A stretch of 64,000 nucleotides of DNA from Tetmemena sp. SeJ-2015 (GCA_027382625.1 JAJKFJ010021340.1:24852-88851), one strand, 5' to 3'; counted from the first letter of the stretch, positions 11,708-25,600 are shown. Numbers and translations: made by a program. The notes: a model not told the origin generated them from the sequence alone.

Positions 11708-12852
11708 TGGAAGTATTAGGATAATTTTAATTGACTATTTCTCATTTTGAGTTTAGTAGATAATTAGTTGGATCTTTGATCTTACTATCAACCATAAATA
11801 TTCAAATATTGCAAACAGAGGCTCAGGATGTTCCAGCTTACACTAGAGGCCTCACTGACCACTTCATTTCTTGGCTCAATTCAAATTTAATATTGCTATA
11901 ATCGCAAAAATTATTATATTCGATGAATACAACTGGGATGTACGAACCCTACAACTTCAACAGATCTGATTCAATTGGAGGATCATTCGGTGGAAAGGAC
12001 TCTGATTCTACTCCAATTAATCACAGACCAATTGTATTTGTCCATGGCGACTCCGACATGGCTAATATTATATTTGGCTATTGGATATGAATGGGCCAAT
12101 AATGGATTCCGCCTCCCAATTGAGTACTTCCTATCAAGAGCATAAATATTATTATTGTTAATTGAGGTTACACTAAAGCTGAACTGTACGCAAGTCAGTG
12201 GGGATTCGCTGACCTGGCTCACGAAGGCCAGCACGTTCAGTAGAAAGAGTGGGTGATGTAGGTGAGGAAATTCATAGAAGCCGTTTTAGAGTACACTGAA
12301 GCACCAGAAGTGGACGTTTATTAACATACATTCTATTTATTATTACAATTAATTAAGATGATTGGATTATCGCTCATTCATTTGGAGTGACAATTACTAG
12401 GAGCGCAATAAAAGGAGGTCTTGTATACGCTGACTTCGAGCCCTACTACATTGGAAAGCCTCTCACTGACAGAGTGAATACCTACATCGGTATCTCTGGC
12501 AGGAATTGGGGCATTAGCTTTTGCTAAAATCCTCAAATAGCTGCATCCAAAAAGGTTTGCAGTAAGCTTAATGGCGGCTACCCCGGAGATGAAGACGCTG
12601 AGCCCTACCCTAAGGGATTATCATTGCTCATTCAAGAACTTAACATGAACCCTACTAGAGAAGGTGAGCACACCTATGCAATCTACAGCACTATCGACAT
12701 GGATATGGTGTTCTCAAGACACACCTAGGACTACCCCACCATGGATGACAAGATTGTGTTTGACGCACCCTAGTACGATCACTGTGGCTGCAGAGACCTC
12801 ACCGGTGAAACTCAGTATTCATTTAATAAAGTTAAATTTTTTAAAAAAATAA
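11708..12852 (+). CDS. secreted class-2 lipase (EstA/LipB, nematode lips-like)
   Basis: After IES removal the frame reads YTRGLTDHFISWLNS, then INHRPIVFVHGDSDMAIGYE (HG oxyanion motif), LSRGYTKAELYASQWGFADL (the family's GYT.aELYa block), DWIIAHSFGVTITRSAIKGG (nucleophile Ser in AHSFG), LTDRVNTYIGISGRNWG and a Cys-containing tail (VCSKLNGGYPGDEDAEPY, YDHCGCRDLTGET). ATG 11708 is the first open start, and a hydrophobic run (GSLILLSTI) follows, possibly a signal peptide; the true N-terminus is uncertain. The C-terminus fades into AT-rich DNA after 12850 without a clear TGA, so a last MDS is probably missing. Triglyceride or ester hydrolysis is inferred from the family. Confidence 0.85.
11879..11917 (+). 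other. IES, 39 bp, pointer ATTC
   Basis: ATTC at 11879-11882 and 11918-11921. Excision joins DHFISWLN to SMNTTGMYEPYNF. Confidence 0.75.
12059..12074 (+). other. ultra-short IES, 16 bp, pointer TGGCTA
   Basis: TGGCTA at 12059-12064 and 12075-12080. Excision removes a frame that ends in TGA and gives HGDSDMAIGYEWANNGF. Confidence 0.8.
12138..12163 (+). other. IES, 26 bp, pointer GAG
   Basis: GAG at 12138-12140 and 12164-12166. Excision joins PIEYFLSR to GYTKAELYA, a conserved lipase block. Confidence 0.85.
12318..12360 (+). other. IES, about 40 bp, boundary uncertain
   Basis: AT-rich insert between EV and DWIIAHSFG. A GA-containing pointer at each edge fits, but two alignments of the repeat both keep the frame, so the exact ends are not fixed. 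Confidence 0.6.
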
Positions 12853-13655
12853 TTACAATTACTATCTAAGAAGTAAAGAATTTGAATGGAGTATTTTGTT
12901 AAATGAGAAACAAAAACAAAATATGATTTCTCAATATAACCTAGTTACATACCATAGCTTTTTCCCTCTTTAAAATATTAACAATAAATTTTCATATTTT
13001 TGTAGTATTTATTTGCACTTTTAATATATATTTATCCCTCCAGAGGAAACCAAATTTATTTTTGTAAATAGTCTTTGGCTGCGAAGTTTTTGTGACGAAA
13101 CTTAAATTAAAAACAGCTCCAATTCATAATAATAATAGAAAAGCTAAGATCCAATTTATTATTTGAATAACTCTCTTGAGCTCTTTATTAATATAAAATA
13201 CTTTACATCTTAAACCATTTGCATATTTTATTCTAAAACTACAATTATCAACTTTAAATTCAATTCAAAATCAAATAAATACTCAATATATTTTAGAAAT
13301 TTTTATAATTAGGTAATTTAAATTATTATAAGTAAACTATTAAAAAAGGATGAAAATAAAAGCATCCACTATATAATGTAATACATCATAATGTAATAAT
13401 ATTATCTCCTTCGCATATATATATTCATAAAAACATTTATATTTTTATTTTAAATTTGGGATTCATTATTTATTGCCCATGAAGATGGAGAAAAAAGTTT
13501 TATTTTACATTTTAGAAGGCTGAATTAGTAACTTTTCTTGTTACAAGAATCTTCTAATTTTTAATTAAGCAATTAATTTAATACATAATTTATAAATCAA
13601 ATTGGAAAAATTAACGAGACCAAACTGATCTTCGTCTTTTAAATTATTCCAAATG
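12853..13655. other. AT-rich spacer
   Basis: I see no convincing coding segment. The last lipase MDS may hide here (a short run near 13078 reads LAAKFL then TGA), but no pointer was matched. Confidence 0.4.
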
Positions 13656-13659
13656 TTGG

Positions 13660-15649
13660 TCATAGTTCTTCCAGCTGCTTAAACTTTTCACTAAACCTCG
13701 AAGTGAATAATGCTAGTTTGCTATAAATAGAATATTTATTTTTATAAATATGCAATAATAATAAAATTATACACTCAAAATGTATTATGCGATTATTAAA
13801 TCTTATTGTATTAATGTTATTTTTATTTTTATAAAACAAAAATATCATCTTATATGCAAACTTAATGAAATGAATGATGATTGGATTAGAAGAAATAAAA
13901 TGTAGATCATAGTCTTTTTCTAATAGATTTCTCAGTCTAATTGTAGTCTTCAAATAGTTTGAAGATATCGTGCATGTCTATTTTGGTTTTAGGATTAATT
14001 TCCATCTCCCTCTGTAACTCCCTAAATTCATAATTTAATCTAAAGTTAATACTTACTCTGCTATCTAATCTCCTTGATTCTTATAAGGTGATAAAGTATG
14101 TTCTTGTTTCTGTCTGTTCTTGCCTTTACTGTTTTATTTTTAGTTTTTAACTGCCTCAGTTTTATTGAGCTCCTGTACTTCATCTTCAAGTATCTCGTCT
14201 ATCAGCAAGTCCATGATATCGTCCCAATTAAAATATAATGAAAGAGTATGTGCTCAAGTACAACCTCCATCACTTTGAAATTGTCACAGCTATACTAATC
14301 TTCAATCTACTCCTATACTTAATTATTCTTAGCCATAATGTTTTCAAGGTTTTCCTTCACTGAGGACAGCTTTTCTAAAATGATCTGTTGTGCTATTTTA
14401 GGCAAGTCTTCACGATAAAAATATAAAGGGATTTATAGTTTGAATTTCAAAAGGATTTTGGAACTTCACACTTTTCTTCTGAGTGTTTAGTTGGTTTGAG
14501 TTCATTGCCTTTAGTGTCTATTGCTTTTGAGTCATAGTTAGTTAGAAATCCACCTCCTCCAGATCATCTTAGTCTTCGTAGTTGGCTCTCTCATTCATGG
14601 AGTCTGATGTGTAAATTAAGGATCCTCTTATTATTAAATTAGAAAGTTAAAATTCAGGACTCACACGAACGGCACTAGGCACCGGTCGCCCTTTCCCTGA
14701 AGGCTTTCTGGTTTGGTAATCCATTGGAGGTGGGTGAGTGCTTAAAAGAGGCAAGGGATAATGGCAGCCGAAGCCCTGGGGAAGGTGGTTGGGCTGCTCA
14801 CTGGAGAGATAATCAAAGGTGAGTGGTTCCCACTCACCCTCCTAATCCTTGCAGGCATGGAGGGATGTGATCTATGGGCAAATACTCAGTCATGCAGCAG
14901 GACAGCGAAGCCAGACGCTACGGAGCAGCGACATGCTCTCGGTCAGAAGCTACCGGATTTTTTTTCTCCTCTAAGGTTTTTTTGGATGGTCTGCAGAAGC
15001 CGGGGGCTTCTGCTTAGAATGTGAGGTGGGTGCCACGTGTTTAATATCCCTATTCGGCGGGTAGGTTTGTGTGCGTCAGATAAGTGCGTCAAAGCAATAT
15101 CATTGACAAAACAGCCTATCTTATTTATGCCGGAGGCCCTTTAATTCCCTTAATTATTATAAGGATCCTCATCCTTGAGTTTTCATTTGATTATTGGTAG
15201 CTCCTTTTTAAGTATTATTGTTAGCGTTCATGGATCTTTCATTAAAAATATACTAATGAATTGATAGAGCTGTTAGAAAGATAGTGGTTGGGATTCCTTT
15301 CTCCGAGGATATCAGAGTCAGAAGCTCTTCTAAGAGAATCGTCTGATGATAAAGCAACACCCCTCTCAGAGCTACCTAGCCTTTAAGCTTTTGGCAGTTG
15401 CTTAAGGTGAATTTAACTGAGGCCTTTTGATTAATTAGGGTTGTAAAAGTCTTAATTATCTGGCTGCGAATCATTTAAGAACATTCTTAGGTACTTCTCT
15501 CTTTCCTCTTCAGGGTCTCTGAAAATGTCCTCTTCTAGTAAAGACCTTTGTGGTTTAATGGTTTTAATGTTCTCCATATTGAATTCTTCTCCCTCGTGGT
15601 TGTTCCAACGACTACTGTAATCGAAATCTTCTTCTCTTTGCCTTTTCAT
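13660..15649 (-). CDS. acidic hydrophilic protein of unknown function, IES-interrupted
   Basis: The start is ATG 15649 (MKRQREEDFDYSSRWNN). It continues MENIKTIKPQRSLLEEDIF, RDPEEEREKYLRMFLND and ALSSDDSLRRASDSDILGE to about 15240. A probable 21-bp IES with pointer AAT then leads to ERSMNANNN, and a 549-bp IES to GSLIYTSDSMNERANYEDQD. Further blocks are EDLPKIAQQIILEKLSSVKE and DDIMDLLIDEILEDEVQEL. After a 35-nt intron comes EELQREMEINPKTKIDMHDI. An AT-rich IES (about 13720-13930) precedes the last codons FSEKFKQLEEL and TGA 13660-13662. Highly charged with helical stretches; no family recognised. Confidence 0.7.
14022..14056 (-). other. spliceosomal intron, 35 nt
   Basis: On the minus strand GTAAGT...TTTAG. 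Removal joins GDQIAE to ELQREMEINPKTK. Confidence 0.7.
14622..15170 (-). other. IES, 549 bp, pointer AGGAT, carrying a GC-rich island
   Basis: Minus-strand AGGAT occurs at the upstream edge (plus ATCCT 15171-15175) and at the downstream edge (14622-14626). Excision joins NNQMKTQG to SLIYTSDSMNER in frame and avoids the TGA that follows the first copy. Confidence 0.75.
14645..15120. repeat. GC-rich island inside the IES
   Basis: About 470 bp with CACCGGTCGCC, GAAGCCCTGGGG, AGCCGGGGGCTTCTGC and similar, the most GC-rich stretch of the left half. There are hairpin-like repeats (for example CAGAAGCCGGGGGCTTCTG near 14994) and an 87-codon frame with no recognisable product. It is probably an inserted element eliminated with its IES. 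I found no tRNA or SINE promoter boxes that I trust. Confidence 0.55.
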
Positions 15650-15714
15650 TTTATAGAAAATATAAAATGAGCAACCTATTATCTCAAGATTCGATAAGGA
15701 TAAAATCACGCTTT

Positions 15715-16586
15715 TTACATCAATATTTTTTTAAATAAAATAATGAATAATTCTGAAAATTATTCCAGTTATCTATTATCCATAAGGGGTTTATGAAGGA
15801 CTTTAAATTTGTTATGAGATTTAACCACAAATTTTGATTTCACTTGACTGATAGCAATAAAAGCTACTTTTAAAAAAAGCGCCAACCTGCATACGACCCT
15901 TTAACATTTAATTACAAAAAATACTTATCATCTTAAAGAGCATCATACTAAAATAAGATAAGTTTGTAATCACCAGATTTCTAGAAAATACTTGCTTTTC
16001 CGTAGATTTTTTAATTCTTATATTTTAAAGCATTTTAAATTCAAATACTTTTAATTAAATTCTCTAAATATTTTACATATAATTATATTTATCTAGTTTA
16101 AATGAGTGAGTGTATGGATAAGTTAAAGTATATTCATATGCATTGTGCTACAAATCTCAACAAAAATCACAGCTATTAAATTTGAATAGGACTCCAATAT
16201 TCATAAATTGGGCTATAAAAGGTCGTTAATTTTCAAATTTAATAATATTATCCGTTCATCCTAAATTTTAAAAAAATATTTGGTGTTTTCTTCTAATAAG
16301 CATGGGTGAAGAAGAACTAAACTCTAGTATGATATCCTAAAAGATATACTGTATGCTCTATCTGCCAGTCAAGCATTGCTCAAACCATTTAAAGCTAATT
16401 ATAATATTTATTTTTTAATTTCAGCAATTATAGTAAACATACTCTTCCATTAGTCTTTCAAAAACTTGAATTCGAACTCTCTAAAGTCCTGCAAATTACT
16501 CACATCAATATATACTTTCAGTAAAACCTAGGTTCTTAGTCAGTAATGCAAAAGAGAAGCAGACTTCACTATATTAAATTCCAAAC
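15715..16586. other. AT-rich spacer with one short open frame
   Basis: Mostly AT-rich. A short plus-strand frame from ATG 16302 (MGEEELNSSMISQKIYCMLY) could be the first MDS of something or chance. It is followed by the upstream region of the first calpain gene. Confidence 0.35.
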
Positions 16587-16601
16587 TTAAACTTTCTTAA
16601 G
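16587..16601 (+). promoter_or_regulatory. conserved upstream box TTAAACTTTCTTAAG
   Basis: The same 15 bases occur at 32530-32544, upstream of the paralogous start codon (ATG at 16607 and 32562, each followed by AAACTT). It is possibly 5' UTR, promoter or nanochromosome-end sequence. Confidence 0.5.
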
Positions 16602-16606
16602 TTCAT

Positions 16607-19600
16607 ATGAAACTTTCAACTTTGGTCCTCCTATTAGGCCTATCAGCAAACTTTACATAATAGTTGTAGAACGGTGCCATCAACTAGACTCGCCTTGCTC
16701 AATTGAGAAACAAACAAGGAGAAGATAGTGGCTCGGATTCAGCTTTCATTTTCCCGGCTACAGAAAATCATCCTACTTCAAATCATGGACTGGGACAAAC
16801 TAGAGCTGGCCAACACCCAGTTATCTTCAAGTACTTCAGTTTTAAACTAGTTTAAATCTACTCTCAAAATGCACAAACCAAGACCGGTAATCTGAGACTT
16901 CACGGCTTTGCTTAAGCAATGTCAAGAGTCCAACAGACTAACAACGGTCAGACTTGCCAAGATCCAATTAAGAGATTCTGGAGAGAGCCATCAGTCGACT
17001 ACTCAAGCATCGTTGAATAAATGAATTGAAAATAGCTTAAAGATTAATATTGGAAGTGGCAAGCCATTCACCGACTCCACCTTCTCACTTGCAGTCGATG
17101 GTATGGTATGGCCTCAGTTTGCCCCTAACTCCGATGGTTGGTCTGGTCTATACGAACTTGCAAGAGCCAGAGACAAGCTACCTCAGGCTAGTCTTTTCGG
17201 AGATGCAAACAAAATTTTATTTAAAATATAGAAAACAAAATTGATCCCAATGATGTTGCAAATATAAAGCTTATTTTTTGCTTAAGGATACTTAGGCGAC
17301 TGTTACTTTTTGGCTTCTTGTTCAGCCATGGCTGAGTGGGATGCAAGGATCAGGAGTCTATTCGTAACTTAGACCTACAATCATTTTATTAAATGCTGAA
17401 GGTATCATTGTCGTTAAGGAAATATATAAAAAATAAATTATTTTAGGCTGAGCAGCTTGGTATTCAAACTATTTAAATTCACAATTTTAAATTTCAAAGA
17501 AATTAGTCTAATTATAGAATTAAAATGGTTTATCAAAAACATTTCAGCCCTTCAAATCATAAAAATATTATACTAAACATTAGAGTACATGCCTTATTAA
17601 TTTATATCTATAGATATCTGTCTTTTAAATTCCTTCGATAAGAGTTCACAAATTCAATCTTTCAAAAATATTGAAATATAATCGTTTTAAGATTCATTAT
17701 TTTCCTGACGAGTTAAATATAATCAAGAAAATTATATAAAACATAAGCAAAAAATACTTTTCATATTAAACCTTTTATTCAAATTTACATGGAAAGGTTC
17801 AAAGACCCTATTTGAAGTATGATTTTATTTAAGCTCTTAATTTATTTACTTTGAGTATAAAATTGATAGTTTAATTAATTCAAAAGCAGATAGTAATCGA
17901 TGATTACCTTCCATTCTGGAAAAACAGTAACAATCTGATTTTCAGCACTCTGCCTTCATCTAACTCCCTCTGGGTGCCTTTCATAGAAAAAGTGTGGGCC
18001 AAGACTCACGGTTACTATGAGAGAATCGTTCACAAATTAAATTAAAAGCACATATAAATATAGTGCAAATATTAATTGGAGGAAACCCAGTTGAGGTCTT
18101 CAACTTCCTCCATGCTCTCCCAACTAAGCAGTTTAAAACCAAATTTAAAGCTTAAAGATTTAAGTAAACAGATTTATAAATTAATTCCTTGATTATTTCG
18201 AATTCTTTTCAGAAATTGAAATTAAAAAATGGTTACCTTCTTTCAAAAAATGAGCTTAACATAAGCTGTATATTGCGTTAGCATATTATATATGAACACT
18301 TCATTTTATTCTATTAAGTCAACACTGCTTTAAAATTGTTTACTCTAAACTTTTAAATATACAATAATATGCTAGGAAATAAGTTATTGAGTGCAAAATT
18401 TATCTAATGAATTGATATTCTTTAAATTTAAAGTTATAAACTATTTTTTCTCTCAGTAGTAACAATTTTAGTCCAGTTTTTAATTGATTAAAAATAAAAT
18501 GTTTTGAAGTAAATCATATTATATTTTATAAAATGTAATTAATTAAATATAAAATTAAATTATACATCTATATAATTTTATCTTGTTTAAATTTAGAATA
18601 ATGGTAAATTATAAATTAATTTTATTTAAGTTTATAGTTTGGAAAAGGCTCTGAATATACAAGTGGCCAGGGTGCCTTCGATATTATCGCTGCTGCTGAT
18701 CAAGATAACTCATTCATTTTAGTATAAAAGATAACAGCATTATTTACTCCTCTATTCCAAAATCTTAATACAACCTTTAATTTTAATTATCTAAATTATT
18801 ATAATATTTAAACTATAATTATATTAACAAAATTGTAATACCAAATAAAAAATAGTTATAATTCTTAAAGATCAATATTTTAGTTTAAGCTTAATATTAA
18901 GATTTTAAATTATAATAGGAAAATTTCAGTTAAAAGGAAATGAAAATATTATAGCTTAATTTAAATAAAGAAGTTCGTATATTATAATCATATAGAAAGA
19001 ATATGAATGGAGTTTAGAAATTAAAAAAGAGATGTCAAGTTCAGTTAATTATTTAAATTATCTCATTTTTAATTCTGTCTTCATTTATAATTTCATAATT
19101 TTAAAAACAACTCTATTAGTTTTTTTATTTTAAAAAATTTAAAATATCTCTCATTAATTTTCCAACTTTTCTTCTTTTTGCTTTACTCTTCAGCTAATTT
19201 TCTTCCTAATAATCATCTTCATCATAATCTTTCTAATTATTCCATTTTTTATGTTTTCTTTAAAATTCTGATATTGCTGTTGTAATTATTGATCAGAAAA
19301 TTTAATAAGAAATGAGGTTTACTAAAGGGAGTTGATCCATTATAAAAATAATGAGTCATTTAGCTGTTATCTATCTGATTATTAGACTTTATATTACGAT
19401 ATCTTTCTTTATTACTTGAATAAATATTTACCCGATCATCTAATCCTTCCCATATTAAAATGTTTCACAATTTTAAAATTATCATTAAGATTTGTGAATA
19501 ATTAATAAATCTAACAATTTATGAATGGCTAATGCATTTATAAATTTATTGTAATTTATATTCAAATTTAAAGAACCTTCCAGGCGGACATGCTTACTCA

Positions 19601-22600
19601 ATCTATTTTTTAGTCTTGTCAGCACATGTCATCTACAATTTAAACCCAAAATACAATACTTTATTTCAAAATGCAAAATAGTTGCTTTCATTTTTAACAG
19701 TTATTAATTATCAAATATATTGCAATCAAACATAATTTATATTAAATAAGATTAATCTATGTATTTAAAATAGCGAATCTAATTTTTATAAGTTAAACAA
19801 GATAATAGATTTAATTCAAATAAGAAAATTAAAAAATTAACTACAATTATTTTTTCTTTTAAGACAATAATGGCACCTATGAAATTAATTATTTTAAAGA
19901 ATAAGTTTACTTTAAAAAGTAGATAGGCTTTTTCCACTGATTAAATAAAGATAAATATTTTTTAAAATTATGAGGTAAATTAATCTATTTTTACTTTATA
20001 TCATCCAATAAAAATCAAGAGAGAAAAATTAGAAAATTATAGCACAAAGGATTTTAAAATCCCTTTTAAAAATCAAAGACGAAAGCTGGCTATTAAGATG
20101 AAGATAAATAAAAAGGCAAGTAATCTTTATTTAGTTCATTAAAAATGAATTCTAAATTTTCATTGCGTGAATTTGATATCCGTTTTACTAATCTTTATTC
20201 TAAATTATTAGCCATAAATTATCTTCTTTTTAAAAATTTAAATGCTGATACCACCGTGAAAGCAAAGCTTTTCAGAATTAGAAATCCTTGGAGCTCTGAT
20301 AACGGATACAAAAATAAAAACATATATTTTAATGAATGATACACTGGACTCTGGAATGACAAATAATAATATTTATAATTTGAGACAATGATAAAGCTTG
20401 GAGTGATACCGTCAACAAATACATTATTTAATATAGATAGTATATTATTGCAATCTCGCTTTGTAATAGGTTTTGAAATTTAGAGTTGAAGAGGAATTAA
20501 AATTATAGTTCTCGGATTATAATCATTGTAATTTATAATTTAATAGATTAAGCTAGCAAATTAACAAGTATCAGATTTAGTGAGATGATCATTAACGATA
20601 TCGTTAGAAAAAAAGTATACAAAATACCACAGATCCGACTAGAAAAAACATAGTAGATTACTTCGAAGGTAGTCGAAGAGTTAATCAAAAATTTCATTTA
20701 GAATTATTCGATTCCGCCTATTGTAGAAAATAATTAAAAGTAATTGTAAAAATATTCATTTAAAATATAAAATACAAATAAAGAGAGAATCAAAGTTTCA
20801 TTAGTCTTTTTACGATCATCAACCTCCATTTGAATACATCTTATATTATTAAATATATATTAAAATATATTATTTATAAATTATTTTAAAATATCATGGA
20901 AAATTGCTGAGGGCTAATTATATTACTTAATAAGTGAATAATTTTATTCAAATTAAAGAAGACGATTGTAGATTATTAAGAAAATTGTTTGAACGAATCA
21001 ATTCTTAAATATTTTGAAAGCTTGTATGGGAGTGGCTTTAATCAGTCCCTGCAAACATTCAGTGAAATTCTTAAAAAGAACTGGTTTCCTTTCTGTATAA
21101 ATTCATTACTACTATCATACTTTTAATTATAATAGAATGGAATCATTTTATATATTTGGAATTAGCATAATTAAATTTTATGAGATTAAACGCAAAATGA
21201 GTAAACAAGAACTAAGAAAGTAAAATATTTTTATTAGGATGATAATTTATAATTATCTTAGGTTCTAAAAATTTAAGAAATTGCCCGAAATTAATATTTA
21301 ACTCCTTTAAATTTAATAGCTAAAACACAAAAATAAATTTCAATAATAATAATTAATAATAATAGTTAGGGAATTAAGAACCCTAACGGGCATATAATAC
21401 TTAATCGATTTAAAGTAATTCACAGGCGTAACCCCTTGATCAGTTGTGCCACGTCACCGCGAAAGCCCACCGTCAAGAAATAAATTTAATATTTTAAGAT
21501 TAAATTACATTATCCGTTCAACATCAATTTGAATTGTTGACTTGAATATCATAATTTACAGAATATCACTTTTTTAAGACCTTGCAACTCTTCTTAGAAA
21601 TTGAAATACAAACTGATAGCATCACAACGGTGGAGAACTGCAACTATAATTTCTTAAATTATAATTAAGCTAAATTTTGCCTAAAAGTAGCATTTACAGT
21701 ACCAACTTTTAGGATAAGATACTTCAAGTAAGTCATTATTCTTCTAGAAGAAGTAAACTAGAAGCTTTTTCAAAATCTGGGTAGATTATGTATAAACTTG
21801 AATTAATTTAATCTTCCAAAATTAGAAATCAACCAAATAAACTTTCATCTATTTTAAGGTTACTTTAACTTATTAAATAAGCAAGAATTTTTAGTGTAAG
21901 TTATCTATCTATCTATTATCTCATTCCTTACCATATATAAATAATTTCTAATTTAATAGCTTTACTCTTTATAAATAATATTAAATATAAGTAAGTCAAA
22001 TAAAATATTGAAGAGTATTAGTAACATATATAACTTTTTGAAATTTAATTTAACAAATACTGAATTTATTATTTTCTTCATCAAGTGAGTAATCAAATTT
22101 AATCTAAAACTTGAAGTCTACTAAGTGAATTATATTACAGTTGATTATATGATTGTTTTATATTTAATGTTGGGACCTCCTGCAATAGATATGTGGTCAG
22201 GTAGGTTGCATTTCCGCAGAGCTGTAAAGTTAGAATGTAGAAGATTTGGATTATTCACCTCCATTTTGTCTCATCTGAATAAGTCTTGGCTTGACTGCAA
22301 CTTCTTGGGTCTAACGCAGTTCTATGTTTGGATGTTGTTTCTGATTTCGCATTCCAATACTTGGTTGTTGTAATTTGTCAGAATATGGTTGCTTAATTCT
22401 CCAACTTCCCCAGTTCTAAGTTCTAAGTGTAAGCTGTTTCCTGCTCTTCTGGTTATATGCTGTTACTTACATTCCTAATACCTGATTTATCAATGGATTG
22501 GAGATATTTAACTTACAAGCAATGTCAGGTCGCTGTCGTCTTGGTCCATTAAAATTTAAATGTCTTAATTATTTTTTAAAAAAAAACATATAATCAACTT

Positions 22601-25600
22601 CAGCAGGAATGTCATTTAGATTTATTTTTGACTACCTCCTTGATTTGAAGAATATTATTATTTTTAAATACGCTGATCAAGTGCCTTATGTGAACAATGC
22701 TAATGACGGAATATTCTTCATGGATATTTAAACTCATTTTTTATTAATTCTCTACAAAAGTAAAAATATATATACTCATGAAAATATATTGCTATACATT
22801 TTAAATGTAATTTTATTGGCTTTGTTGAATCATAATAAGCAATATAGGATATATTTGATAAGTGATTATGAAAATTTTAAAAATAATACATTCTGTTTCA
22901 GCTTAGTAGAATGATTCTATAATATATTACTCTTTAAATGGAGTTAACTCTTAATTTTAATGTCTGCCTATCATCAACATCAACAATTAAAACAGGAGAT
23001 CTCAAACTTGAGAGGGACAAATGAAGAGTATCCAGGAAAGTATACCTCTTGATTATCAGAGGCTCATCTTTTTATTCGGAAAGCTAATAACTTTTGAAAA
23101 AAATGCTTGCCTTTTTTGAAGAACAAAAAGAACTAGATTAACACGATGCCCAAGGAAATTTCTAAATTAATACAACTTTATAAAGGAATCTACCCAAAAC
23201 CTTATCTGAAAAATGACTTGAGCGCAGACATAAAAACGTAAATTCAACCTGAGAACTTGTTGCTCATTAACTTGACACTAAACTAGCATTTTAAATTATT
23301 TTTAAAAATATAGAACCCTGAAATATAAGAAGTCAATAATTTTTTTTTTAAAAAATATATCAATTCTATATATTAAATAGCTTGAATGCTAATATCTAAG
23401 AGTGAATGAAATTTGGATGAGCAAGGATTTTAGATATTCGTTAACACACTATCCTTTTAACAATATTTGATGAAGAAATTAATTTTTTAAGACCTATTGC
23501 AAAGTAATAAAATTTGTTAAAACTTAAATACAATTCTTTGCCTAATAGGAGCTCAGAGTTGTAAGTTACAATTAAGGAATTCACTTAAATTATTTTTTAA
23601 AGGGATATCAAAAAGTTCTTTTTCATAATTAAATCAAGATTAGAGTATGATGATAAGGGCTTTCGTATAACTTTTAAAAGAGAGATCAAAGATATGTTTC
23701 TTAACATTTTTTTTTAAAAAAATAGAAATCGAGTCTCTTATTATACATTTTTAATCAAGGAAAAATAAATTTAAGTTGTTAATCATTTTAATTAAGCTAG
23801 GATATTTAAATATAAAAAGTAAGCATCATTAATTTGAATTATTTTAAGACAGAAATTTAACTTTGAATAATAATTTACTTATTTATCTCTTGGATTATTT
23901 AAATCTTATTTATAATTCTTAATATCCAATTTAATTTTTATAAGAGTTTGAAAATATATTTTGGATTTGATTGACACCTTCTTCAGTGTGTTCGATTATA
24001 TAAGTGTATAAATTATAACTATTCCTACATTAAATATTTGAGCAATACGGTATTACTATTGCCTGGTGGAACAATGACTACCAGAGCACCTTGTCAACTG
24101 TCTGGAATGATCAAGCACCGATCCAAACCTCTAAATTAAATTTAAATTTTTAATTTATCAATCAAATTGAAAGTAATTTCATTCCCATCAAAATTTAATT
24201 AAAGATGTTAAAGTGAATTTTTTTCATTCATTAGTGAAAATATAAAAGGGCTTTTAGTATTATATCTGTAAAATATTAGGTAGACTACGAATTTAAAAAT
24301 TATTATTTTCACATAGTTATAAAACCTTTAAACCAAAAATATAAAAATATATTTATTGAAAGATAATTATTTTTTATTTTAGTCTTTTATAAGTTTCTTA
24401 ATTAAGTTCTTAAGTAGTAAGATAAATTTTAACTATAGTCAATCTTGTACATTGCTTTCTCCCCAAAATTTTAGATAGCCTATATATCAGAACTGGCATC
24501 TAAAACACAATATTTAAAATTATATTAGGTACTTAGTATTTAATGTTAATAAATGGTTTTTATAATTATTTAAATTTGAGACACTTCAATCTGCTTTTTA
24601 TTAAATCCATTTTAATTTAATAACAATTAGATTGTATTTGCCAATATATTTCCATAATTTATCGCAATTCATAAATATAAATTGGATTTGATGGGTACCA
24701 TCTTCACCTTCACTCTGGATAAAGATTATGATGGTTTTATCGGAGCCAATTTTATTTTAAACTTCTACAACGACAGAATGTACCCAAGAGGTTGCAAGGG
24801 TGGACCTTCAACTGCCAACATCTTTGTTACCAAGGATAAGGAAACTGTCACTTCTTTTGATACTAGCGACTGGAGTCTATCCCCAAATTTATAATTTAAA
24901 GATAATTTTAATTATAAGAAACTCATATTCAATAATCTAAGTGTCAAAATAAAATTAACAGATTAATTACTTTTATTTATGAAAAAAATTCATAAATAAA
25001 TATTTCGATTCAAAAAGATCAAATAAATTAATGATCCTCGTCTTTAAAATAATTAAAAATTTATAAATTTGTTTAAACATGAAAACTAAATTCTCTCATT
25101 ACGCTTTCTCAAGTAGAGATAAGTAAAGAGAAATTATTTCTCAATTATTAGATAAACACTAAAAGAATTTTAAGTCTGTGGTAATAGTGATGAGTATTCT
25201 AATTTGAACTATGGTTTAAGAATTAAAATTTTGAGAATACGTATTTCTTCTGATAAAATAAGTTTATAAAAGCTTTATTATTATCTGACTATATTTTATT
25301 TTATTAATTAAAGAGGTTAATTATTTATATTTAAAAAAGGTAATTTTAAAAGATTTAAAATAAGAGATAAAATATTGTCATGGGGTTGAGTCTCTTTAAT
25401 TTAAAAACTCTATGGTCACTAAAGAAGAGTGTGGACTGCTGGCACCTATAAGATTGTTGTAAATGTCAAGTGGGACGCCAATTTATTTATGCTTATAAAT
25501 CTAAAATATAATAAGTAATTTATTTTATTAATAATTATTTTTAAACATAATATGAATTTGGGTAGATTATAAATATTTTGAGAGATATGAATGATGTGAG

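Noticed and set aside
14761..15024. 87-codon frame as a gene
   Set aside because: It lies inside a resolved IES, ends at a TGA without any family likeness and owes its length to GC content.
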